A stretch of DNA of 64,000 bases from Bacteroidales bacterium (GTDB lineage Bacteria > Bacteroidota > Bacteroidia > Bacteroidales > VadinHA17), in the NCBI GenBank assembly GCA_016709865.1, contig JADJLX010000003.1, positions 1 through 64,000 on the forward strand. The letters run 5' to 3'. Shown piece after piece: positions 46,901 to 56,366 of the stretch. Below the pieces are notes generated by a model that was not told the origin of the DNA, did not search any database, and worked only from the letters and a program-made list of their open reading frames with translations. The first letter of the stretch is position 1. Each line of letters begins with the position of its first letter. The position numbers and the translations under genes are program-made.

Positions 46901-49900
46901 ACAATCTGTAGCGCTACCACAACCAATATTGCACTCACAAGCAACATTGCAGGAGCTACCTACACATGGACAGTCGGATCAGTATCGGGAGGAATAACAG
47001 GAGCAAGTGCTTCGAGCGGATCAACAATTGCACAGATACTTATCAATCCGGGAACAACTCCGGGCTCAGTGACCTATGCAGTTACACCTACAGCAGGCGG
47101 ATGTTCAGGATTACCTGTTAATATCACTGTTGCTGTTAATCCTACACCTAATGTATCAACTGTAGGCCCAACAACAATCTGCAGTGCAACATCAACAAAT
47201 ATTGCTCTTAGCAGCAGTGTTGCAGGTACTACATTCACCTGGACAATAGGTACAATAACAGGAGGAATTACCGGAGCTACACCTGCAGGAGGTGCAAATA
47301 TCGCACAGATCCTCACCAATCCGGGAACAACAGCAGGAACTGTTGAATATATAGTTACACCGACAGCTAATTCATGTCCGGGATTACCGGTAACTGTTGT
47401 AATAACAGTCAATCCAACCCCTGATGTAACAACAGCAAGTGTAACAACAATATGTAACTCAGCAACTACAAATATTGCACTTGCAAGCGGAGTTGCCGGG
47501 ACAACATTCAGCTGGACAATCGGAGGAGTAACAGGAAGCGTAAGCGGAGCAACTGCTTCAAACGGCACAACAATAGCCCAGACGCTTTACAATACCGGAC
47601 TGACACCAGGAACAGTTACATATATTGTAACACCGACTGCCAACTCATGTTCAGGACTTCCGACAAACATAGTGGTAACAGTCAATCCGTCAACCGGACC
47701 GACCAGCTTCACAACAGGAGCATTAGAGGTCTGTCAGGATGCACCGGATGAGACATATACTGCAACAGCCACTAACAGCACATCGATTCTGTACTCGGTA
47801 TTACCGGCAACAGCAGGTACTATAAATGCGACAACAGGAATCATGGACTGGGCACCTGCCTTCTTCGGTAACGCAACAATAACTGCAACATCTGCAGGAT
47901 TATGCGGAACCACAGTGGGTAGTGTAACAGTAAGGGTAAAACGTCTGCCATCGATAGCAACATCACCTGTTGCTGCAGTTACCTGCGAATTCGGTCAGGT
48001 TAACTTCGATGTAACAGCAAACGGAGATGATCTGAGCTACCAGTGGGAAGTTGACCCGAACACAGGAACATTTGCACCTGTAACAGGCGGAATTTACAGC
48101 GGAATAGCATCCTCAACACTTCAGATCTGGAGTGCCGACAGGACAATGAACAACTACAAATACCGCGTAGTGGTATCAGGTTGTCTGCCCGATGTAACAT
48201 CAGCTTCTGCACTTCTTACAGTAAATACTGCACCTGAGTTAACAGTTCATCCTAAAGACTCGGTAATCTGTCTGGGTGCAACAACAACAATGAACGCAGC
48301 TTCGCTGGGAACAGGAATTGTATGGACATGGTACGTCAATAAAGGAACAGGAGGATTTGTTCCGGTTGTTGCCGATACACACTTCAGCTTTGCAACAACA
48401 GTTTCGTCAGATACAACAAAGACAACACTTACAATAACTGACGCACTTGCAACATACAACAACTGGATCTTCAGGGCACAGGCCAAAGGAACATGCGGCG
48501 CAGCAGTCAATACCAACTTTGGACGGTTGTCAGTAACCAATCCGCCTGTAGTGGCACTTCAGCCTGTACTTAAGGTGATATGCGAAAACGGAAGCACAAA
48601 CTTCCTCGGGAACGGATCGGGCTACATGAATCTGCAGTGGCAGGTAAGTACCAATGCCGGAGCAACATGGACCAACATAACTGACGATGCTGTTACCTAT
48701 GTGGGAGCAGCTACCAACCAGCTTTCGGTACTCAATGCACCGGTAACACTTAACAATAATCAGTACCGTCTGGCATTCATCGGATCATGTACAACAGTAT
48801 ACTCAAACGGAGTTACCCTGACAGTCAATCCGAACCCGATAGTGAACTTTACAGCAGATGTAAACGCATGCGGAGGAGTACCATTGGTTCTGAACAACGA
48901 TCCTTTAAATCCTTCAGGCGGAACATTGCCATATACACAGCACCGCTGGACAGGAGATGTAGGTCCTCTGAACCTCTACACAGTTAAGTCGCCTACCTTC
49001 AGTTCGCAGATCTCAGGTACCTATACCTTAATATACAAGGTAACCGACAGCAAGACCTGTACAGCAACCGATACCCTTAAAGTGATAGTTGACAGTCCAT
49101 CTGCTGATTTCACCCAGGATATCGATAACGGCTGCACACCGCTGACAGTCAAGTACACGAAGGATATGACAGGAATAGCCAAGTTCTGGTGGGATTTCAA
49201 CGACGGTTCGCCGCTCGACTCACTCCAGGCCAATCCTTCACATACCTTTGTAAACAGCAGCAAGACAGCTATCAGCTACTATAATGTGAAACTGAAAGTA
49301 CGTTCACCGGGCGGCTGTATCAAGACATATACCTCGCTTGTAACAGTTTACCCTGCAGTTAAGGCAACCTTTACCGCAACAACAGATACTATCTGCAGCG
49401 GCAAGACAGTGACCTTCACAGGTATATCAGGTGCAAGCAAGTACTTCTGGGATTATGGCGATGCAGTGAGCGCGTATGCAGGAAGCAACTCAACACACCT
49501 GTATACCAACCCGGGCACCACACCACTTGATCTCAATGTCAAGCTGACAACAACATCGTTCTACAACTGTACGGCTGATACAACTATTAAGATTGTGGTT
49601 ATGCCTGTACCTGTGGCACAGTTCTCAGCTAGTCCGGTTTCGCAGGTATACAAAGTGGGAGGCAACCCGGTATCATTCACCAACCTTACCAATACCGGCA
49701 ACTGGACATACAAGTGGAACTTCGATGACGGAACAACATCAACAGCTGCAAACCCGTCTCATTCATTCGCAGATCTTGGCGACTATGATGTAACTCTCGA
49801 AGTAACCAACGGATCGTGCTCAGACAAGGTAATGCATACTGTGAGCGTAACACCTAAGGCACCTATTGCAAGCTTTGATAAGATCCCTGATGGCTGCGAA

Positions 49901-50677
49901 CCGGTTTCATTCACCGCGGTCAATACCTCACAGAATACCGAAATACCGGGTACAACATACTTCTGGGAGTTTGGCGACGGAGGAATCTCCACAGCGAAGA
50001 ATCCGGAGTATACATACTTCGATCCGGGTATCTATGTGATAAAACTTACAGTGCGTGGACCAGGCGGAGAGGATGATACATTGCAGACAATACATGTCAA
50101 TCCATCACCTAAGGCATACTTTGAAGTTGCACCAACCTTTGTCTTTGTGAACGATGAGAAAGTAAGAGGATTCAACCTCAGTACCCCGGCAATAGGCAAT
50201 ACATACTTATGGGAATTTGGTGATGGCGACACCTCGCATGTGAAAGAACCGTTCCACAAGTATATGGAGCCCGGAGTATTTGACATCACCTTGTCGGCTT
50301 ACTCTAACAACGGATGTTACGACAAGTTTATCCTGTCGCCCGGAGTAACAGTTGAGCCGGCCGGAGATATCAGGTTCTCTACAGTCTTCACGCCTAACAA
50401 AGACGGAGAGATTGACGGAGACATGGGTAATATCAATTCCGGAAACATGGATATGTTCTTCTTTCCGCCAATACAGGAGAAAGTACAGAAGTACAAACTG
50501 CAGATCTTCAACAGGCTTGGAGTGCTGCTCTTCGAAAGCCGCAACATAAACAATGCATGGAACGGCTACTACAAAGGGAAGCTTTGTCCGCAGGGAGTAT
50601 ATATATGGTATGTGGAAGGCAAGTACAGTAATGGCGAGCCGTTCAAGAAAGTGGGGGATGTGACGCTGTTACACTAA
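28965..50677 (+). CDS. Giant T9SS-secreted repeat protein (adhesin-like), about 7,240 residues, about ten frameshifts
   Basis: Signal peptide MKAMKIFSLLTVFILSSFSL-YGQ. An N-terminal unique region (to ~30,580), then four tandem repeat families (30,590-47,690), an Ig-like and PKD region with 'FWWDFNDGSPLDSLQANPSH', 'YKWNFDDGTTSTAANPSHSF', 'YFWEFGDGGISTAKNPEYTY' and 'YLWEFGDGDTSHVKEPFHKY', and a type B sorting domain with 'FTPNKDGEIDGD', 'LQIFNRLGVLLFE' and 'WNGYYKGKLCPQGVYIWYVE' at the end. Proteins of this make-up are exported by the T9SS and act on the surface or are released; adhesion is likely. Frameshifts lie near 29,240, 29,580, 30,230, 31,612, 31,650, 31,679, 32,908, 34,687, 36,712, 41,338, 41,530 and 42,400-42,450. 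At most sites in repeats, sister copies show one extra base in a homopolymer, so sequencing error is the best explanation. The terminal clean part alone is 2,755 residues. Confidence 0.9.
30590..33233 (+). repeat. Repeat family A: nine 294-bp (98-residue) units
   Basis: Each unit opens 'PTITSTGTVAPVC', contains 'AGAQTTTMPYTATTNSPTSY' and 'NVPNIAVPAGTAAGTY', and ends 'TVTNANGC'. Unit junctions fall near 30590, 30884, 31178, 31470, 31763, 32057, 32351, 32645 and 32939. DNA identity between some units is nearly complete, pointing to recent duplication. The array length is 9 x 294 minus single-base losses. Confidence 0.92.
33769..38575 (+). repeat. Repeat family B: sixteen 300-bp (100-residue) units
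   Basis: Each unit has 'DLNNLNTTVCSDASTGVTLT' (or a close form), 'DVHGLANRFEIVSITPQAG', 'SSAIVNDKWTNKTAGSLTVT' and 'CIGDQENVVVTV'. The first unit (33769) and last two (37976, 38276) are the most divergent, as expected at array ends. Cys residues in 'TVCSD' and 'GCIGD' could pair within a unit. Confidence 0.92.
34068..37666 (+). repeat. Higher-order repeat: two 1,800-bp blocks of six family B units
   Basis: The junction 'CCGGAGCCGGATCTTAATAA' occurs at 34068, 35867 and 37666. Both distances are 1,799, which is six 300-bp units minus one base each. Each block has its own single-base loss (34687; 36712) absent from its sister. Unit order by first residues is N-L-P-N-N-P in both blocks. A third copy starts at 37666 but only the first unit follows. 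Confidence 0.9.
39670..46870 (+). repeat. Repeat family C: about twenty-five 288-bp (96-residue) units
   Basis: Units open 'VNPTGQVNDPANQVVCNG', carry 'TGGTTTYTWTNSAPGIGLAA', 'SGTGNIASF', 'ATITVTPHF', and end 'CDGPAQTFTIT'. I count 25 openings. Frame breaks fall near 41,338, 41,530 and 42,430. Units diverge more than in A and B except for one GC-rich segment (see findings). Confidence 0.9.
46870..47690 (+). repeat. Repeat family D: three ~273-bp units
   Basis: Openings at about 46869, 47140 and 47413 ('PTPNVSTASPLTIC', 'PTPNVSTVGPTTIC', 'PTPDVTTASVTTIC'), each followed by 'TWTVGSVSGGITGA'-like and 'YAVTPTAGGCSGLPVNITV'-like text. This short family links the long C array to the Ig/PKD region. 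Confidence 0.85.
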
Positions 50678-50697
50678 CCTTTGCCCCAGATTTTCGC

Positions 50698-50722
50698 CCC
50701 CCAACCCCCCTAAAGGGGGGCT
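50698..50722. repeat. Palindromic CCCCCC-TAAA-GGGGGG element after the giant gene
   Basis: CCCCCCAACCCCCCTAAAGGGGGG forms a GC-rich hairpin 20 bases after the stop. A related inverted element lies at 62985-63056 and a looser one at 59640-59905, so it is a dispersed repeat; it may also help stop transcription. Confidence 0.75.
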
Positions 50723-50733
50723 AAGAAGAAGAG

Positions 50734-50760
50734 AGCCCGTTGAGAGACGGGCTTTTCTTT
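50734..50760 (+). terminator. Rho-independent terminator of the giant repeat gene
   Basis: Stem AGCCCGT / ACGGGCT (7 bp, 50734-50740 and 50747-50753) with a 6-base loop, followed by TTTCTTT. Lies 57 bases after the stop of the giant gene. Confidence 0.85.
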
Positions 50761-50768
50761 ATTGGCGT

Positions 50769-50885
50769 GGAGGCTTAACTCTGTGTAACTCCTTGCAATC
50801 TCGTGCCTCCGTGGTTAAAAGAATTGTAATAAAAATGAAGAACTGACACAGAGGAGATCCGGAGAGTACAGAGAGCCACAGAGGA
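50769..50885. repeat. Inverted nonamer array
   Basis: Left arm CTCTGTGTA, ACTCCTTGC, AATCTCGTG, CCTCCGTGG (about 50779-50814); right arm CACAGAGGA, GATCCGGAG, AGTACAGAG, AGCCACAGA, GG (from about 50846). The two arms are reverse complement in type. Same design as the 7-nt arrays but with period 9. Confidence 0.7.
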
Positions 50886-51186
50886 AACAAAAACGAGGGC
50901 GAAACCGGGGGCCTTCCGGGTAAACCGGTAAAGGACTCAGCGGCCCTCTGCGCATTTTTCACCCGCCGAAGCTTTAGCGGAGGAGGGCTCTGCGTTCCTC
51001 TGCGGTAAAAAAGAAACCGGGATAGAGAAAAAATCTGATCAAAGACAAAAAAACTTGAAATTTTCATTCAACAAATAGAATTAATTTTCTAAATTTGATC
51101 AGCTGCATGCAAAAAATGTAAAGAAACCGGCTGTTTTTAGTGCTAAATATTAATTTGCCGTTTGCTGCATTTAATAGTGGAATAAT
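50886..51186 (+). other. Region upstream of the exporter operon
   Basis: No gene. 50,900-51,015 holds more GAGG/CCTC-type short repeats (for example CTCTGCGTTCCTCTGCGG). A Bacteroidota -7 type box TAAATTTG is at 51090-51097, 90 bases before the HlyD start; no convincing -33 box at the right distance was seen. Confidence 0.45.
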
Positions 51187-52356
51187 ATGAATCTGATACC
51201 ATATTCAGTTACCACTCTGTGTCTGGAAAGTTATTTTATAAAGATCACTTCCAGGAGCAAAATTATCTACTGGATAATCATAGGAATCATTGTATCCGGT
51301 ATTGCAGTACTCCCATTTATTTATGTCGATGTATCCGTTCAGGCAAGAGGATATTTTCAGTCGGAGATTGAAAAACAGGTTGTATATACCCCCTTCCACG
51401 GAAGAGTTGTCTTTGCATCATTCCATAACGGCGACAAAGTTGGAAAAGGAGACACACTTCTTATAATCGATTCCGAAGCAATACGGGCACAGCAGTCAGC
51501 ACTGAAGAAAAGAATTGATGAGAACGATGCATCAATAAACGATCTTGAAATACTGACTCTTCTTGATTCATCGATGCTTCATTCTGAAGAGGTTATGTTT
51601 GCTTCAAAAAGATATCAGGCTGAATTTGAGAATGTAGTGAATCAGCATGAAATGCAGTATCAGAAATTTCAGAAACGAAAGACTGAGCATGAAAGAAATG
51701 AACTTCTTTTTAAGCAGAAGATAATACCTGAGACTGATCATGAAAACAGCTCATATGCCCTGAAATCTGAAAAGGACAATCTGAATCAGGTCCTGATCTA
51801 TCAGAAATCTGTGTGGCAGAACGATCTTACAGCAAGAAAAAATGAAGCTGTAAGATTGCAGGCTGAATATAAACAATGTATCGAAGAGCTTAATAACAGG
51901 ATTGTTTTAGCCCCAACAAGCGGAGAGGTAATCCAGACCTCCGATATCCAGACAGGGAGTGTTGTCAGTCAGGGACAGATGATTGCAGAGTTATCGCCTG
52001 AAGGGGAGCTTATAGCCACATGCTTTGCCAGGCCAACAGATATCGGTCTGATCCGCGAGAACCAGAAAGTGAAGATCCAGGTAGATGCATTCAATTATAA
52101 TGAATGGGGAATGCTTACAGGCAATATTATTGATATTTCAGATGATATGATAGTTGAGAACGGATCAACGGCATACTTCAGGATCAAATGCAAACCTGAT
52201 CAGACCTTCCTTTCTCTCAGGAACGGGCATAAAGCATATATAAAGAAAGGTATGAGCATCAATACAAGGATCTTCGTGATACGTCGAAGCCTTTATAATC
52301 TGTTATTCGATAAAGCGGATAAATGGTTCAATCCATATACATATAAACCTGAATAA
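51187..52356 (+). CDS. HlyD-family periplasmic adaptor for peptide export
   Basis: 389 residues, intact. One N-terminal membrane helix ('IIYWIIIGIIVSGIAVLPFI'), then the biotinyl-lipoyl-like half-motif ('GRVVFASFHNGDKVGKGDTL'), a long coiled coil (residues ~95-235), the second half-motif ('RIVLAPTSGEVIQTSDIQTG') and a beta-barrel ('RPTDIGLIRENQKVKIQVDA'). This is the membrane-fusion partner of a type I/bacteriocin ABC exporter, which follows after a nonamer array. Together they would span the envelope with an outer-membrane channel not present here. Confidence 0.9.
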   Translation: MNLIPYSVTTLCLESYFIKITSRSKIIYWIIIGIIVSGIAVLPFIYVDVSVQARGYFQSEIEKQVVYTPFHGRVVFASFHNGDKVGKGDTLLIIDSEAIRAQQSALKKRIDENDASINDLEILTLLDSSMLHSEEVMFASKRYQAEFENVVNQHEMQYQKFQKRKTEHERNELLFKQKIIPETDHENSSYALKSEKDNLNQVLIYQKSVWQNDLTARKNEAVRLQAEYKQCIEELNNRIVLAPTSGEVIQTSDIQTGSVVSQGQMIAELSPEGELIATCFARPTDIGLIRENQKVKIQVDAFNYNEWGMLTGNIIDISDDMIVENGSTAYFRIKCKPDQTFLSLRNGHKAYIKKGMSINTRIFVIRRSLYNLLFDKADKWFNPYTYKPE

Positions 52357-52377
52357 GAAAGATGAGTTCTAAAAAAC

Positions 52378-52482
52378 CCTTTGTGTTCTTTGTGTTATCC
52401 TTTGTGCTCTTTGTGGTTAATGGATTTCTTTTTACCACAAAGGACACTAAGGTCTTCACGAAGGACACAAAGGGAAATTCGT
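52378..52482. repeat. Inverted nonamer-like array between adaptor and exporter genes
   Basis: CTTTGTGTT, CTTTGTGTT, ATC, CTTTGTGCT, CTTTGTGGT (52380-52427), short spacer, then ACCACAAAG, GACACTAAG, GTCTTCACG, AAGGACACA, AAGGG. Fold-back is possible over about 40 bases. The C39 start codon is eight bases further on. Confidence 0.8.
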
Positions 52483-52489
52483 TAGTTGT

Positions 52490-54659
52490 ATGCTGATAAA
52501 AGTAAAACAAAGAGATATAACCGATTGCGGTGCAGCATGTCTGGCCTCGGTAGCTGCATATTATAATCTTGCCCTGCCTGTTGCCAAGATCCGGCAGTTT
52601 GCAGGAACCGATAAGAAAGGAACGAATGTTTTGGGATTGGTTGAAGCAGCAGCAAAGATGGGGTTTCTGGCAAAAGGAGTCAGGGGAGAATGGGACTCTC
52701 TCTTTAAAATACCCAAGCCTGCCATAGCACATGTGATTGTAAAAGAGGCCCTTCATCATTATGTTGTATTAATCAAGGCAACAGAGAAGTATATTGAAAT
52801 AATGGATCCAGCCGATGGAGAGCTTCACAGAGTTACACATGAAGAATTCAAAAAGCAATGGACAGGTGTCCTGGTACTGATTGCCCCCGGCGAAAAAGTT
52901 TACAATAGGCAATGAAAAAACATCAATTTCCGAACGGTTCTGGCGACTCATCAAACCTAACAAAGGGATTCTGCTTCAGTCGCTGGTAGGAGCGCTGGTA
53001 TTCTCCGTACTGGGTCTGGCAGCATCTTTATATGTAGGGAAACTTGTTGATAATGTATTACCGGGAGGGAACCTCAGCCTGCTGAATCTGCTAGGCATTG
53101 CGATGTTACTTATAATTATACTGAGACTGCTGCTAAGTTATTTCCAGACAATATTTATTCTTAAGGCCGGACAGCGGATAGATGCAACACTAATCCTGGG
53201 ATATTATCAGCATCTGCTTAAGCTTCCCCAGACCTTTTTCGACAATATGCGCACAGGTGAGATAATTTCGAGGATAGGGGATGCAGTGAAGATAAGGGTA
53301 TTTGTGAATGAAGTCTCGGTAAGTCTTATCCTTAACGTATTCATATTAATAGTATCATTTGTGCTGATGTTCTCTTTCTACTGGAAGCTGGCACTGATAA
53401 TGCTTTTTGTTGTGCCGTTTTATGCATTAATATATTTTATCTCGAACAGGTTAAACAGGAAAGTCCAGAGAAAGGTTATGGAGAAGGCTGCAGATCTTGA
53501 GGCACAGCTTGTCGAATCGCTTAATGCAGCAGGAACTATAAAGAGATTCGGTCTGGAAGAGTTTTCCAATCTGAAGACAGAGACACGGTTTGTGAATCTG
53601 CTGGAGATAATTTATAAGTCAGGATTGAATGGCATTTTCTCATCCAGTTCAACAAGTCTTCTTTCGCAGGTGATTACGATACTTGTTTTATGGATAGGAG
53701 CCGGGTATGCAATAAGTTCGCAGATCACACCCGGAGAGCTGCTCTCATTCTATTCAGTGGTAGGATATTTTACCGGTCCGGTTACAGGCATTATTGGCTT
53801 CAACCGCACCCTTCAGGATGCAAAGATAGCAGCAGACAGGCTCTTTGAGATCTTTGACCTGGAGATTGAAGATGAATCGAATAAGATTGATCTGAAGCCA
53901 GAGATGGCCGGAGACATCAGGTTTGAGAATGTGAAGTTCCGTTACGGCACCAGGGTGGATGTATTTGATTCACTTAATCTAACAATAAAGAAGGGAGATA
54001 TAACAGCAGTGGCAGGGGAGAGCGGATCGGGGAAGTCGACACTCATATCGTTGCTTCAGAATCTGTATCCTGTACAATCGGGGCATATTAAGATTGGCAG
54101 TCACGACCTCAGGCATCTTACCAATTCATCGCTTCGAAAGGTAGTATCGGTTGTCCCGCAGAAGATCGACCTTTTTGCGGGGAATGTCCTGGAGAACATA
54201 GCTGTCGGCGAGTTTCAGCCCGATATGGAGAGAGTGCTGGAAGTCTGTGAGAAGCTTGGCATGATGAAGTTCATAGAGCAGCTCCCGCATGGATTCAACA
54301 CATACCTGGGAGAGAACGGAGCCACCCTCTCGGGCGGTCAGCAGCAAAGGATTGCAATTGCGAGAGCGTTGTACAGGGATCCGGAGATCCTGATCCTCGA
54401 TGAAGCGACCTCATCACTCGACTCGATGGCAGAGACATTTGTTCAGAATACGATTGAGTTATTACGGAAATCGAATAAGACAGTTATAGTTATTGCGCAC
54501 AGGTTATCGACGATCAGTCTGGCCCAGAGAATAATAGTGCTTGAAAAGGGAGAGATAGTCCAGGATGGCACCTTTTCCGAACTGGCGAATACACCGGGAG
54601 CCTTCAGGAGGATGTGGATGCATCAGACGATAGATGTAACGGAGACAATAAAAGTATGA
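52490..54659 (+). CDS. C39 peptidase-containing ABC transporter (bacteriocin/peptide exporter), one frameshift
   Basis: About 722 residues once joined at ~52,900, where one base is missing in GAAAAAG-TTT. N-terminal C39 peptidase: catalytic Cys in 'DITDCGAACLASVAAYY', His in 'EALHHYVVL', Asp in 'IEIMDPADG'. Then a transmembrane domain ('VGALVFSVLGLAASLYVGKL') and an ATPase with Walker A 'GESGSGKST', signature 'LSGGQQQRIAIARALY' and Walker B 'ILILDEATSSLD'. It cuts double-glycine leaders and exports the peptide. Likely substrates are the two peptides at 55148 and 56367. Confidence 0.93.
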
Positions 54660-54677
54660 ACCCAAAATACCAATAGC

Positions 54678-55022
54678 ATGAAAGTATTTGAATATCTCGA
54701 TCGCATCAGCAGGATGCACAAGCTGGTGTCGAGGCGCAAGACCGGCACCCCTGAAGAGTTTGCCTGTCAGCTGGGCGTCAGCAGGACCAGTCTGTATGAA
54801 CTGATTGATGAGTTACGTTCGCGCGGAGTGCCGATAGCTTACTCGAAGTCGGCGAAGACCTTTTTCTACAGTCAGCCCTACGACATAGCTGTCACCTGTT
54901 CCCTTCGTCCGCTCACCTACACAGAAACCAAAGAAAATGAAGGCGGCTCGGTAATTTTCCCCAAAATCCTTTTTTTCCGTACGCTGTCCTCCGACCTTAG
55001 TATGGTAACGTTACCATGCTAA
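54678..55022 (+). CDS. Small HTH regulator (first of a related pair)
   Basis: MKVFEYLDRISRMHKLVSRR then 'KTGTPEEFACQLGVSRTSLY' and 'ELIDELRSRGVPIAYSKSA' form a winged or simple HTH; 'TFFYSQPYDIAVTCSLRPLT' ends the recognisable part. The last ~25 codons run through the regulatory element at 54961-55024, so the true C-terminus may be shorter. It shares 'TGTPxxxAxxxGxSxxS' with the gene at 59083. Bacteroidota peptide loci often have such a gene, presumably controlling peptide expression. Confidence 0.75.
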   Translation: MKVFEYLDRISRMHKLVSRRKTGTPEEFACQLGVSRTSLYELIDELRSRGVPIAYSKSAKTFFYSQPYDIAVTCSLRPLTYTETKENEGGSVIFPKILFFRTLSSDLSMVTLPC

Positions 55023-55024
55023 AA
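54961..55024. promoter_or_regulatory. Upstream element of peptide gene 1, with 16-bp perfect palindrome
   Basis: Contains CCAAAATCCTTTTTTTCCGT, ACGCT, TCTCCGA-like text, and ends ATGCTAAAA. The perfect palindrome ATGGTAACGTTACCAT is at 55002-55017. The same element, minus the perfect palindrome, recurs at 56206-56273 before peptide gene 2. Confidence 0.65.
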
Positions 55025-55147
55025 CCCCGGGCATGAGAAAGAAATGGGGGAGAAATTAAAATTTAAAATAGTTATCTGCATAAGATTATTATTCCGGATA
55101 GATATTCGGCGCGGATTAATTATTTTTACTAATGAAATATGAATATC

Positions 55148-55378
55148 ATGAAAAATTCAGAATTACGTTTGATGGGAGTTCAGGAACTGAATCCCGTTGA
55201 AATGCAGGAAACTGATGGTGGTGTAGTATTAATCATCCTTGGTGTATGCGCTGCTGTATTGGCGTTGTCTTCATGTACAATAAATTTTAACACACAAATT
55301 GGGGGTTCAGGTAATACAATAAATGTAACACAGGTGGCGGATAGTACTATGAATGGGAATTGCAGATGGCAACTGTAG
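55148..55378 (+). CDS. Double-glycine leader peptide 1 (bacteriocin-like)
   Basis: Start chosen at 55148 (not the in-frame ATG at 55139) because it makes the leader exactly 25 residues, the same as in peptide 2: MKNSELRLMGVQELNPVEMQ-ETDGG. Core begins 'VVLIILGVCAAVLALSSCTI', a hydrophobic helix with two Cys and a lipobox-like LSSC, then a polar Asn/Thr-rich tail ending 'MNGNCRWQL'. 76 residues. The C39 exporter is the expected processing enzyme. Bacteriocin activity is inferred only. Confidence 0.82.
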   Translation: MKNSELRLMGVQELNPVEMQETDGGVVLIILGVCAAVLALSSCTINFNTQIGGSGNTINVTQVADSTMNGNCRWQL

Positions 55379-55423
55379 AACCTATGGAATTAGCAAAAGT
55401 TTAATATGCCAATCGGATATTGA
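55366..55423 (+). other. Conserved mini-ORF tail 1 ('LAK..NMPIGY')
   Basis: ATG at 55366 gives MATVEPMELAK; then a two-base loss near 55399 leads into 'FNMPIGY' and TGA at 55421. The same ending, with conservative changes, follows peptide 2 (56552-56609). Presumably a very small gene or the C-terminal end of one. Confidence 0.4.
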
Positions 55424-56003
55424 TGAAAATTATTACATAGTTAAAGCAGGTGTAAAAGATGCACCTGCTTTATTAGTATTTTTATATTTTTTATTTGTTA
55501 TACTTGATATTGCTACAACTTATCTGGCTTCACCAGATTTGAAATATGAAGATAATTGGATTATCGTTATTTACATTTTAGTTGGGTACAAACTATCATA
55601 TTCTATGGTTTTTTGCTATCCTATTAAGTCTGTAATTTATCATAGCAATGAAATATCTTAAAAACACTGGGGATAAAACAAGGCAAATTTCCTTTCGGTT
55701 TTTATCAATTATCCAAAATAAATGGTTATCCATGTGTTGTTTTGTCTTAGGATGTTTCTATTCCCATCTGTTTTATTCGGTCTTTGTATCATGTAATAAC
55801 TAACATTATATATATATATTAAAAATAGATAATGTTTTTGAAAGATTTCTTATTGGTATATTAATAAAGTAATAATTGGTTATCTCTCTTTTTATTTTTG
55901 TCATGGATTTTTTATAATGGTCGCAATCCTTTATACAGTATTTATAGTGAAGGGAATAGAGAGAAAGTCTCTGAAAGTCTCAGAGGTAAAAGACTCATTA
56001 TGA
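55424..56003 (+). pseudogene. Membrane protein paralogue, frameshifted (copy 1)
   Basis: ATG at 55424 gives MKIIT, a one-base loss follows, then 'VKAGVKDAPALLVFLYFLFV' and 'ILDIATTYLASPDLKYEDNW', almost identical in pattern to the intact protein at 58006 ('FVSLDLFTTYLASPDLKYEG'). Later text in changing frames ('GCFYSHLFYSVFVSCNNYL', 'VAILYTVFIVKGIERKSLK') matches the C-terminus of 58006 over the whole length. Several breaks. Role unknown; perhaps immunity or peptide-handling, by location. Confidence 0.75.
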
Positions 56004-56019
56004 TAACTATTTACTAACT

Positions 56020-56071
56020 CCGGACTTCAGTCCGGAGCAGATATAATGAATAGAGAACCGGGCTTTAGCCC
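56020..56071. repeat. REP palindromes (first group)
   Basis: CCGGACTTCAGTCCGG (56020-56035) and CCGGGCTTTAGCCC (56058-56071), perfect short palindromes of the same types that surround the transposase at 57289. Confidence 0.8.
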
Positions 56072-56205
56072 AAAACCTTCACAGTATACCAGTCGTGATT
56101 CATTCAGAACTAGTTAATGAAGGTTTTTTAATCTAACTACATCTGGATACTATAACACCTATTTTTTACAGGTCTTTACTTTATTTTAAATTCTTTTTTT
56201 ATACT

Positions 56206-56273
56206 CCAAAATCCTTTTTTCCGTACGCTACTCTCCGAAATTTATTTAGCACTTAAAGGAGTTTATGCTAAAA
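56206..56273. promoter_or_regulatory. Upstream element of peptide gene 2
   Basis: CCAAAATCCTTTTTT-CCGTACGCTAC-TCTCCGA, ending ATGCTAAAA, aligned with 54961-55024. The last part pairs AGCA with TGCT around AAAGGAG. It sits 94 bases before the leader start (124 in peptide 1). Confidence 0.65.
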
Positions 56274-56366
56274 TTGATCTACCAGGTCCTAGACCTTCAA
56301 ATACTTGAATATACATTAAATGAAATTTTGATTAGGTCATTAGTATTCACTTAACAACTATTTATT

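Noticed and set aside
30590..47690. Regular direct repeats of ~290 bp that could be mistaken for a CRISPR array or satellite
   Set aside because: Units stay in one reading frame, encode Ig-like repeats, lie between a signal peptide and a T9SS sorting domain, and have no spacer/repeat alternation.
51090..51097. Definite promoter for the exporter operon from the TAAATTTG box
   Set aside because: No -33 partner at the usual distance; kept only as a weak note in the upstream region.
56085..56135. Terminator formed by AACCTTCA / TGAAGGTT followed by T6
   Set aside because: The loop is over 30 bases and the left arm belongs to the conserved flank of a REP palindrome; the match may be chance.
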